Counted from the first letter of the stretch, positions 1 through 8,833 are shown. The stretch is DNA of 64,000 nucleotides from Emiliania huxleyi CCMP1516 (GCF_000372725.1 NW_005194951.1:2208-66207); one strand, 5' to 3'. Notes: generated by a model from the letters alone, not told the origin. Program-made: numbers and translations.

Positions 1-204
1 GGGAGAAAAGAGGAGGGGACAGGAACAGAGAAGAGGGGGCCAAGGAACCAAGCACAGACGGGGGGGGGGGCGAAAAACAACCGCACGAGGCAAGGAGAAA
101 AAAAAAAAAAAGCCCGCGGAAGAGCGCGCGGGAGAAGGGGGGGGGGGGGGTGCGCGCGCGCCGTCCTGCAGCGTCGCCGGCCGCAGGCCAAGGAGCTCGG
201 CTCC

Positions 205-450
205 TTGAGAGCACCGACGGACGACGATCGGCTCCTCAGCAGTGGGACGCCGAGCTGGAGGCTCGGCCCGGAGCTCGCGCGGGCACGTGGAGCTTTCCGC
301 TCGGGCCAGCAGGAAACGGGCGCCCCGCACAGCGACGCCCGCCGTAGAGTGCCGAGAGCTCGGCTCGACGCGAGCGCCGAGGAAAAGCGATCGGCTCCGC
401 AGCAGTGGGAAACCGAGCTGGAGGCTCGGGCGGGAGCTCGCGCGAGCACA
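205..450. repeat. Diverged direct repeat of about 60 bp
   Basis: A segment near 224-284 recurs near 388-448 with few differences; both read ...CAGTGGGA...CCGAGCTGGAGGCTCGG. The preceding 200 bases are G- and A-rich with homopolymer runs. I see no credible coding sequence here; open frames on both strands are short and Arg/Ala rich, as expected of random GC-rich DNA. Confidence 0.6.
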
Positions 451-692
451 TAGCGAGGTGCGTGCGCGGCGGCGTGACACAGGTGAGCGGGCAGCTGGCG
501 CACATTTCGACTGTGGGAGCTGCCAGGAGTTTGCTCTCTCCGTTCACACCCCTTTGCAGAATGCGCGTTCACTCACAATTCATGTGTATATGAACGGTGC
601 CGACGGGTTTGGCGAGCATCGAAGCCGTCCAGGCGCAGCAACGCGACGGTTTCGGAGGCCGACGGCTCCGAAAGAGCCTCCCGAGCGAGGCC

Positions 693-1345
693 GGCGCGGT
701 CACGGTACCGTGGAGGCCACAGACGTCGCCGGAGCGGCACTCCCGGGGCGCCACTCCCTCACCCGGTCAGGGGGGGCCAACCACAGCCCGCCTCACCGTC
801 CGTGGAGCTTCCGTGGTCCGCCGCTCCGGCTTCGATTTTCGACCCTCCCGAGGCTGCTAGAGCAGCCCCGCGGAGCCTCCCGGATGCACCAGCACACCGT
901 CGTCCAGAACGCCGGCGCACGCGCTGCCCAGTGACTGGGCGGGTCGGCCCCGACTAGGGGCGGGCCCAGCCGCGCGGAGCAGACCATCCCACTCGCGGTT
1001 CGTCGCACCGTCCGCTCCGGTTTTCGTCTCGAGCGGGTCGTGAGACGGCCGCGAGAGCGAGCACCGCGGTCACGGTACCGTGGAGGCCACAGACGTCGCC
1101 GGAGCGGCACTCCCGGGGCGCCACTCCCTCACCCGGTCAGGGGGGGTCAACCACAGCCCGCCTCACCGTCCGTGGAGCTTCCGTGGTCCGCCGCTCCGGC
1201 TTCGATTTTCGACCCTCCCGAGGCTGCTAGAGCAGCCCCGCGGAGCCTCCCGGATGCATCGGCACACCGTCGTCCAGGATGACGGCGCACGCGCTGCCCA
1301 GTGACTGGGCGGGTCGGCCCCGACTAGGGGCGGGCCCAGCCGCGC
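693..1345. repeat. Tandem duplication, two copies of about 285 bp
   Basis: Positions 693-979 and 1058-1345 are almost identical (period about 365 bp), differing at a handful of sites such as CACCAG/CATCGG near 887/1256. The intervening 80 bp is not duplicated in this window. Both copies keep the same apparent open frames, but composition alone explains these. No gene is recognised from here to about 1960. Confidence 0.85.
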
Positions 1346-1965
1346 GGAGAAGGCCAGCGAGCTCGAACACGTCGCCGCGGGCGGCCGTTTCGCAAGCCTG
1401 AGCGGGTCGCCAGACACCCGCGAGAGCCAGCAGCTAGAGCGCCGTCGTAGCCGCAGATCGAGTCGAGGAGCTTGATGTCCACGGTAGCAGTTGTGGAGAG
1501 TGGTGGCACGGTGCGTGTAGACGCGTCGATTGAGGGCTCCCTTTCGAAACGCGACGGGTACGGCATGACAACTGCCAGTACAGTTTTACGCCGGCCAGCG
1601 TGAGAGCACAACAGGGAGCCGGCGACCCGTACGCTTTGCGCGTGGCGACTGGTGGCTGTCTGGAGCTCGTGTGAGCTGGTCCGACGCTTGGCCGAGCCGA
1701 GAGGACCAGCGAGCGACCACGTTGGCGATGAAGCTTGGCGGCCGGCGCCTCGTCGCCAGACGTCACAGCGGCGTGGACGTAGGAGTGTGCGGCGACGGTT
1801 ACCGGCAAATCCGGCCCAGTGTGGCCGGCAGCTGCCTAGCGCTGGCCTGTGGCCGGCGCCGCGGTGGCGGAGAAGGCGTCTCGCCGCCGTGGCGGCGGTC
1901 GGCAGGTGCGAGCGTGATGCCATCTTGCGGGACGACACCCGTCTCGCAAAACCCGGACTGCCACC

Positions 1966-2484
1966 TTAAAGAATTTTACAACAAAACTCCCTCGCACAAC
2001 ACTGGGCACAGGACTGGGCACGGGACTGGCGCGCACTGGCACGAACACAGGTACACCACGGGAGCCGCCTAAGCGACTCCTGCGAGGGTGGCGAGGCACT
2101 TAGCTCCGTGCACCCGCCCACCCCCGCCACAGGCAAGCTCATTCACGACCTGCTCTGCGATGGCCGTGTGAAGAACGACTGAGATGCGCTGCTTCTGCAG
2201 CCCCAGCCAGCTCTTGGTGGTCCAAGTCACCTCATCGAGGTACTGGGCCCGCGTCAGCTTGTTCTGTAGCACGTCCGCCGCTCTCCGGAGGATCTCACGG
2301 ACCCCCTTTCCGAACCCGCCGAACGATTCGAACAGCAGCAGCTGCACTTCGACGCCCTTGTCTTCCCTGGCGTAGCGATAGTCCCCGCCGTAGGACGGTA
2401 TGCGGCGGTCGCCGCCCACCACCCTGCCCCCCCTGGTATGCCAGCGCCCAGTCCCTTGCCCTCTCTCGCCCTTGCTCTTCCTCT
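1966..2484 (-). mobile_element. 5'-truncated LINE-like element, 3' end only
   Basis: Read on the minus strand, this segment is a near-identical inverted copy of 13767-14283. It encodes the C-terminal part of a retroelement-type ORF: motifs ESFGGFGKGV and WLGLQKQRISVVLH resemble the region after the reverse transcriptase in algal non-LTR elements. A stop and a roughly 100-bp 3' tail follow, ending in TAAAATTCTTT. Homology to the other copy stops abruptly near 2484, the pattern expected of 5' truncation during target-primed reverse transcription. The tail contains a hairpin-forming GGAGTCGCTTAGGCGGCTCC. The retroelement assignment is inferred from motif memory and is not certain; the copy relationship is seen directly. 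Confidence 0.6.
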
Positions 2485-2609
2485 CCCCCTCCATGCCGCC
2501 CCCCCCGTACCCCTCCCCCTCCCCCCCCCCCTCCTCCTCTCCCCCCCCCTCTCCCTGCCCCCCACCTCCCTCTCCCTCCTCGCAGTAGGGCCCATGCCCC
2601 CACCTTAAA

Positions 2610-2715
2610 GAACACAAGTGCACAGACAGGCTCGACACAAGAATCTTACAAGGAAACTCCCTCGCACAACACTGGGCACGGGACTGGCGCGCACTGGCAC
2701 TAACGCAAAAAGAAT
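2610..2715 (-). repeat. Solo copy of the retroelement 3' tail
   Basis: Contains CTCCCTCGCACAACACTGGG and GGGACTGGCGCGCACTGGCA, the tail motifs of the element at 1966-2484, with no coding part. Related solo tails occur at 18962-19032, 43360-43395, 52468-52568 and 62945-63000. The C/T-rich stretch at 2485-2609 between this copy and the truncated element holds no gene I can support. Confidence 0.65.
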
Positions 2716-2772
2716 TCTTCTGTCAAACAGCACACTGGCGTCGCCCATCTCTCCCTCCACCACCCGCCTCAG

Positions 2773-3837
2773 GCGAAGCTGGTGCAGGGGACGCGAGTCA
2801 GTCACGCTCGACATGACTACCCTCACGATCATGCGAGCGCTGCCGCGCGAGGTGGACCCGGTCGTCTTCCACATGAAGGCCGAGGAGGCGGACAGCACGA
2901 GCTACTCCTCTCCCCCCATCTCTCCCCCATCTCTCCCCCATCTCTCCCCCATCTCTCCCCCATCTCTCCCCCATCTTTCCCCCGTACCAGGCGCCCAAGG
3001 GCTGCCTGCTCTACGCCCCCCCCTATCCCCCCCTATCTCCCCCCTCTCTCCCCCATCTCTCCCCCATCTCTCCCTCGTACCAGGCGCCCAAGGGCTGCCT
3101 GCTCTACGGCCCGCCCGGCACCGGCAAGACGCTGCTCGCGCGCGCCGTCTCCAACAACATCGACGCCGCCTTCCTCAAGGTCGTCGCGTCGGCGATTGTC
3201 GACAAGTGTACATCGGCGAGTCGGCGCGGCTGATCCGCGAGATGTTTGGCTACGCGCGCGACCACGAGCCCTGCATCATCTTCATGGATGAGATCGACGC
3301 CATCGGAGGGCGGCGCTTCTCGGAGGGGACCTCGGCCGACCGCGAGATCCAGCGCCGACCGCGGGGAGCTGCTCAACCAGCTGGACGGGTTCGACGGCCT
3401 GGGCAAGGTCAAGATTATCTGCGCGACCAACCGGCCCGACGTGCTCGACCCGGCTAGGACACGCCCATGACATGCCCGAGACACGTCCGAGACATGTCCA
3501 TAGGCCCGACGTGCTCGACCCGGCGCTGATGCGGCCGGGCCGGCTTGACCGCAAGATCGAGATCCCGCTGCCAGGCGAGTCGGCGCGCGTGGACGTGCTC
3601 AAGATCCACGCGGCGCCCATCACCAAGAAGGGCGACATCGACTACGAGTCCGTCGTCAAGCTTGCGGACGGCTTCAACGCCGCCGACCTGCGCAACGTCT
3701 GCACCGAGGCGGGCATGTTTGCGATCCGCGGGGAGCGTGACTATGCGGTGGAGGAGGACTTTATGAAGGCGGTGCGCATGAGAGCTGAGGCTGTCGACGG
3801 GCGGTGCACACCTTATTCGCATGCACCGCCGGTGTGA
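2773..3837 (+). pseudogene. 26S proteasome AAA-ATPase subunit Rpt4 (PSMC6-like), broken copy
   Basis: The translated pieces match Rpt4/PSMC6 in order: a DMTTLTIMR exon, Walker A GPPGTGKT near 3112, [13 protein letters not shown], Walker [16 protein letters not shown], sensor [18 protein letters not shown], and [19 protein letters not shown] near 3670-3730. In an intact gene the product would unfold substrates in the 19S base. This copy is damaged. It lacks the N-terminal coiled coil and OB region, about 30 residues before the Walker A exon, and the last ~15 residues. Frame breaks sit near 2799 (AGTC repeated), 3207 (extra GT) and 3350 (GCCGACCGCG repeated). A 70-bp intron (3434-3503, GC-AG) can be spliced to restore the frame. 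Poor sequence quality could explain some lesions, but the missing exons favour a pseudogene. Confidence 0.75.
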
Positions 3838-4600
3838 ACGTCTCGAGAGTACCCCAGGTGCCGGTGTGGACATGTGGAGGGTACCTCGGTATAAGGTGCG
3901 CTGAAGGTATAGCATTCACTCACACACCTAGGTAGAGGGTGTGGGCGCTGCGCGCCTACCTCTGTGTCGGTACAAGGTGTACACCTGCACCTTATGAAGC
4001 GTGGGTGGTCTACGTCGCAGTAGTCTCTCTGCAGCGATCGATGCTTTCTCCGTACCTTATACTCTCCCACCTCAAAAGAAAAGCCGCAGGGAGCTTCCGA
4101 GACCCACCACGCAAGACCACGCACACATCATCCCGCGGCCTGGTGGTCGGCGGGACTGCAACCAGTCTTCGCGTGCCGCCTGTCGTTCGACTCGGGCGCC
4201 TTGAGCGTCGGGGTGGGCGAGCAGGGGACGCGGCTCTGAGCGCTCAGCGACGCGTGCCGGATGGAGTCCGGCCGCGGGTGACTAGGGAAGCTCGCTCAGG
4301 ATGTGTGGAAGCCACACGTTGGCTGAGTGTCTTGTCTTGTGGTTCTGTGTGTCGCTCCTGTGTGACCGTCACCGCCCGTCCCCCGCGTCCACCCATACCG
4401 CGTTGGTGTCCCAGTCGTTGGTCGGACTGGTGTTTCGCCTTCCCATCAATCAATCGTTCGGGTCGCGGAGGCTGCAGGCGCCCCTCGGGGTGTGCGCTGA
4501 GGTCGTCTAGAACCCCAATCCTGGCTTCGCACCCTCGACATTGCTGGTGTCCCGACTTTGTTTGTTTGTTGGGCGTGACATCCTCGGGTGTGTTCTTGTC
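3838..4600. other. Intergenic; no gene recognised
   Basis: Downstream of the Rpt4 remnant there are short GTGTGG/ACACC-rich motifs around 3830-3990. At 4335-4425 a copy of a dispersed core ending in CCACCCATACCGCGTTGGTG is also found at 45895-45985 and, inverted, at 40595-40690 and 52970-53060. Nothing looks coding. Confidence 0.5.
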
Positions 4601-4609
4601 GGTACCCGC

Positions 4610-4778
4610 GAGTTTTTCTTCTTTCCAAGTTCGCCGTCAAAAAGTAAACAAGTTTCGGTAAACGGGCGTCTGAGCCTAGCGCAGCGCGAACTCGCTCCTG
4701 TTCATAGCCGCAACCCTTGGTGCGTTTTTCTTCTTCCAAGTTCGCCGTCAAAAAGTAAACGAGTTTCGGTAAACCTCG
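4610..4778 (+). repeat. Direct repeat of about 50 bp just upstream of the acyl-CoA dehydrogenase start
   Basis: The string TTCGCCGTCAAAAAGTAAAC is repeated, each time followed by AGTTTCGGTAAAC, near 4628 and 4741. The second copy ends roughly 30 bp before the ATG at 4805. The A/T content is well above the surrounding sequence. It could be part of the 5' untranslated region or promoter, or simply a duplicated insertion; nothing in the sequence decides. Confidence 0.6.
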
Positions 4779-4804
4779 CGACTTCTCTGTCATCAAGGGC
4801 CTCC

Positions 4805-7800
4805 ATGCTCTCCCGCGCCGCGGCGGCGCCACGCGCTGTCAGCAGACTCGCCTCTCGGCTCGCCCCTGCGGGCCGGCGCTTCTCGACGCAGGCGCGAGCC
4901 CGGGGGACGCTCGCGATCGCGCGCTCGCGGGGCGTGGGCGCGCGCGGGGCGTCGCAGCCGTTCGAGCTTGCCTTTTCCCGCGTCGCAGGTCGCCGATGAG
5001 CCCGCCGAGGGCGTGCGGCAGCACCCCGCGATGGCGTCGTCTCTGACCGCCATCGGCACGCGCGACATCTTTGACGCGGACCACGACATGTTCCGAGAGC
5101 TCGCGCGGTCCTTCTTTGAGAACGAGGTGGCGCCGTTCCACGCGGAGTGGGAGGCCGCCGGCGAGGTGCCGCGCGAGCTCTGGACCAAGGCGGGCGAGCT
5201 CGGCCTCCTCTCAAACATGGTCCCGGAGGCGCGCAGACTCCTTCCCTCAAAAACCTGCTCCTCCCCGCCGCCCGCCGCCCCTTGCACCAGACTTCCTTGC
5301 TGGCAGTGCGCGCCCTCCTCTCCCCTCAGCCCCCCCCCCCCCCCCCTCCACTCTCCCGCCTGCCCCGCCGCAGGAGTACGGCGGCCTCGGGCTGGACTGC
5401 AAGTACCCCGCCATCATGTGGGAGGAGCAGTCGTACTCGGGATGCACCGGCCCCGGCTTTGCGATGTGCGCCTTCCGAGACACTTCCGAGACACTTCCTA
5501 GACAGTCGTACTCGGGATGCGCCGCCCCGGCTTTGCCATGCACTCTGACATCGTCGCGCCCTACCTCACTCTCCCCACACCTCCCCACACCTCCCCACAC
5601 CTCGCCATATCTCGCCACACCTCGCCATATCTCGCCATATCTCGCCATATCTCACCATATCTCGCCACACCTCCCCACACCTCCCCACACCTCGCCACAC
5701 CTCGCCATATCTCGCCATATCTCACCCAGGCACTCTGACATCGTCGCGCCCTACATCACAAACTACGGCACCGAGGAGCAAAAGAGTCGAATCCTGCCCA
5801 AGCTCGTCTCCGGGGAGTGGATCGGCGCCCTCGCGATGACCACATCTCCCCATCTCTGCCCATCTCTCGCCATCTCTCGCCATCTCTCTCCCTAGGCGCC
5901 CTCGCGATGACCGAGCCGGGCGCCGGGTCGGACTTTGCGAACATCAAGACGACCGCCAAGAAGGACGGGGACGACTACATCATCAACGGCTCAAAGGCCT
6001 TCATCACGAGCCTCCCCATCCCTCCCCATCCCTCTCCCCATCCCTCTCCCCATCTCTCCCCATCCCTCCCCATCCCTCCCCATCTCCCCCCATCTCTCCC
6101 CACCTCCCCCCATCCCTCCCCATCTCTCCCCACCTCTCCCCACCCCTCCCCCTAGGTCTTCATCACAAACGGCTGGTTGTGCGACGTGGTCATCGTCTGC
6201 GCTAAGACGGACAGCACAAAGGGCGCGCACGGCGTCTCTCTCTTCTTGGTCGAGGAGGGCATGGCGGGCTTCCAAAAGGGCAAGAAGCTCAAGAAGATGG
6301 GCATGAAGGCGCAAGACACCGCCGAGCTCTTCTTCGAGGACCTGCGCGTGCCCGCCTCTGCGATGCTCGGTCCGATCTCCCCACCTCTCCCCATCTCTCC
6401 CCATCTCTCCTGCGCGTGCCCGCCTCTGCGATGCTCGGTCCGATCTCCCCACCTCTCCCCATCTCTCCCCATCTCTCCTGCGCGTGCCCGCCTCTGCGAT
6501 GCTCGGTCCGATCTCCCCACCTCTCCCCACCTCTCCCCATCTCTCCTGCGCGTCCCCGCCTCTGCGATGCTCGGTCCGATCTCCCCACCTCTCCCCATCT
6601 CTCCCCATCTCTCCTGCGCGTGCCCGCCTCTGCGATGCTCGGTCCGATCTCCCCACCTCTCCCCATCTCTCCCCATCTCTCCTGCGCGTGCCCGCCTCTG
6701 CGATGCTCGGTCCGATCTCCCCACCTCTCCCCACCTCTCCCCATCTCTCCTGCGCGTGCCCGCCTCTGCGATGCTCGGTCCGATCTCCCCACCTCTCCCC
6801 ATCTCTCCCCATCTCTCCTGCGCGTGCCCGCCTCTGCGATGCTCGGTCCGATCTCCCCACCTCTCCCCACCTCTCCCCATCTCTCCTGCGCGTGCCCGCC
6901 TCTGCGATGCTCGGTCCGATCTCCCCACCTCTCCCCCTCTCTCCCCATCTCTCCTGCGCGTGCCCGCCTCTGCGATGCTCGGTCCGATCTCCCCACCTCT
7001 CCCCATCTCTCCCCATCTCTCCTGCGCGTGCCCGCCTCTGCGATGCTCGGTCCGATCTCCCCACCTCTCCCCATCTCTCCCCATCTCTCCTGCGCGTGCC
7101 CGCCTCTGCGATGCTCGGTCCGATCTCCCCACCTCTCCCCATCTCTCCCCATCTCTCCTGCGCGTGCCCGCCTCTGCGATGCTCGGTCCGATCTCCCCAC
7201 CTCTCCCCATCTCTCCCCATCTCTCCTGCGCGTGCCCGCCTCTGCGATGCTCGGTCCGATCTCCCCACCTCTCCCCATCTCTCCCCATCTCTCCTGCGCG
7301 TGCCCGCCTCTGCGATGCTCGGTCCGATCTCCCCACCTCTCCCCATCTCTCCCCATCTCTCCTGCGCGTGCCCGCCTCTGCGATGCTCGGTCCGATCTCC
7401 CCACCTCTCCCCACCTCTCCCCATCTCTCCTGCGCGTGCCCGCCTCTGCGATGCTCGGTCCGATCTCCCCACCTCTCCCCATCTCTCCCCATCTCTCCTG
7501 CGCGTGCCCGCCTCTGCGATGCTCGGTCCGATCTCCCCACCTCTCCCCATCTCTCCCCATCTCTCCTGCGCGTGCCCGCCTCTGCGATGCTCGGCACGCG
7601 AGATCACCCGAGATCACGCGAGATCACCCGGCCCGCCGCCGCGCGCGTGAACGGCGCCTCCTCACAGCTTGCGCCCGCCGTGAACAGGCCCCGAGAACAA
7701 GGGCTTCTACTGCGTGATGCAGGAGCTGCCGCAGGAGCGGCTGCTCATCGGAGACATGGGTGTGGCGGCCGCCGAGGCGGTGTTTGAGTGGACTAAGGAC

Positions 7801-8833
7801 TACACGATGGACCGAAAGGCCTTCGGGGGCTGCTCTCCGACCTGCCCACCCTCCCCTACCCCCCTAACGGAGCCGAACCCACCCGTAGGCCTTCAAGGGC
7901 TCGCTGTCCGACCTGCAGACCGTCAAGCACAAGCTGGCCGAGATGAAGACCGAGGTGACGGTGGCGCGCTCCTTTATGGACCAGTGCATCCAGCTGCACT
8001 CGGAGCACAGGCTCGACACGAACATGGCGTCGATGGCAAAGTACTACGGCTCCGATTTGCAGTCCAAGATCGCGAACGACGGCGCGCCCCCCCTGTCTCC
8101 CCACATCTCCCCATACCTTCCCATCTCTCCCCATACCTCCAAGATCGCGAACGACGGCGCGCCCCCCCTGTCTCCCCACATCTCCCCACACCTTCCCATC
8201 TCTCCCCATACCTCCAAGATCGCGAACGACGGCGCGCCCCCCCTGTCTCCCCACATCTCCCCACACCTTCCCATCTCTCCCCAGACCTCCAAGATCGCGA
8301 ACGACGGCGCACGACTCTCTCGCTCCCCACTCTCCCGCTCTCTCCGCTCTCTCACTCTCGCTCCCCACTCTCCCGCTCTCTCCGCTCTCTCACTCTCGCT
8401 CCTCGCTCCCCGTCCCATTCCTCTCGCTCGCTCTCGCTCGCTCTCTCCGCTCTCTCACTCTCGCTCCTCGCTCCCCGTCCCATTCCTCTCGCTCGCTCTC
8501 GCTCGCTCTCGCTCTCTCTCTCGCTCGCTCGCTCGCTCGCTCGCTCTCTCGCTCTCTCGCTCTCGCTCTCGCTCTCACTCTCACTCTCGCTCTCACTCTC
8601 GCTCTCGCTCTCTCTCTCTCTCCAGGCGCGGCTCGTGCCCTCCACACCACACACTCTCGCCTGAGCTCACTGTCTGGCGAGCGATAGGCGTGCAGCTGCA
8701 CGGGGGCTGGGGGTACATGTGGGAGTACCCAGTCTGCCGCGCGTATGTCGACGCGCGCGTGCAGTCCATCTACGGCGGCGCAAACGAGATAATGAAGGAG
8801 GTCATCGGCAGGTCGATTGTCTCGACCAAGTAG
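4805..8833 (+). CDS. ACADL: Mitochondrial long-chain acyl-CoA dehydrogenase, nine exons
   Basis: FAD enzyme that catalyses the first dehydrogenation of beta-oxidation on long-chain acyl-CoA in the mitochondrial matrix. Exons: 4805-4891, 4989-5228, 5374-5465, 5730-5824, 5896-5996, 6156-6369, 7688-7818, 7889-8081, 8688-8833. Spliced, they give exactly 433 codons (432 aa; the human enzyme is about 430). Exon 1 is an Arg/Ala/Ser-rich presequence ending RRFSTQ. The FAD/substrate signature [13 protein letters not shown] spans exons 4-5. [11 protein letters not shown] carries the Glu that serves as catalytic base in LCAD and isovaleryl-CoA types, and correspondingly IYGGANEI has Gly where medium-chain enzymes have Glu. 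[14 protein letters not shown] is typical of LCAD. Six of eight introns (1, 2, 4, 5, 7, 8) are GC-AG. Introns 3, 6 and 8 hold long tandem repeats; 3, 4, 5 and 7 contain copies of adjacent exon sequence. Confidence 0.95.
5573..5727 (+). repeat. Intronic CT-rich 10-mer array (acyl-CoA dehydrogenase intron 3)
   Basis: Degenerate repeats of CTCCCCACAC and CTCGCCATAT, about 15 units, supply the pyrimidine tract before the acceptor at 5728-5729. The same intron (5466-5729) contains an internal copy of both flanking exon ends at 5503-5565. Confidence 0.8.
6344..7602 (+). repeat. 68-bp minisatellite, 18 periods, built from an exon-intron junction (intron 6)
   Basis: CGATGCTCGG recurs every 68 bp from 6361 to 7585, exactly 18 periods. 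Each unit consists of the last ~28 bases of exon 6, the GT donor (CTCG^GTCCGATC) and a CT-rich spacer of CTCCCCATCT type. The unit has no AG dinucleotide, so no acceptor exists until after the array. The real acceptor is at 7686-7687. Variants are few: CACC/CATC alternation in some units, one CCCTCT, one CGTCCC. Because 68 is not a multiple of 3 and the unit lacks stops, long open frames run through the array on both strands; these are not genes. Confidence 0.95.
8066..8308 (+). repeat. 75-bp tandem repeat, about 3 periods, copying the exon 8 end (intron 8)
   Basis: AAGATCGCGAACGAC occurs at 8066, 8141, 8216 and 8291, so the period is 75. The first occurrence is the true exon 8 end (KIAND); the others repeat it inside intron 8 with the GC donor context (GACG^GCGCGC) and CT-rich spacer. 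The unit is a multiple of three and stop-free. Confidence 0.9.
8310..8625 (+). repeat. CTCTCG/CTCTCT microsatellite in intron 8
   Basis: Long pyrimidine-rich compound repeat (CTCGCTCTCTC and similar, including a duplicated ~60-bp block around 8405-8510) ending before the acceptor at 8686-8687. It is noncoding, although Ser/Arg or Glu/Arg frames stay open through it. Confidence 0.85.

Noticed and set aside
5991-7787. Long proline/serine- or arginine/glycine-rich frames of 388-538 residues on both strands
   Set aside because: They are translations of the 68-bp intronic array, which lacks stops in any frame; the acyl-CoA dehydrogenase exons define the true frame.
8310-8664. Ser/Leu- and Glu/Ser-repeat frames
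   Set aside because: They arise from the CTCTCG microsatellite in intron 8.
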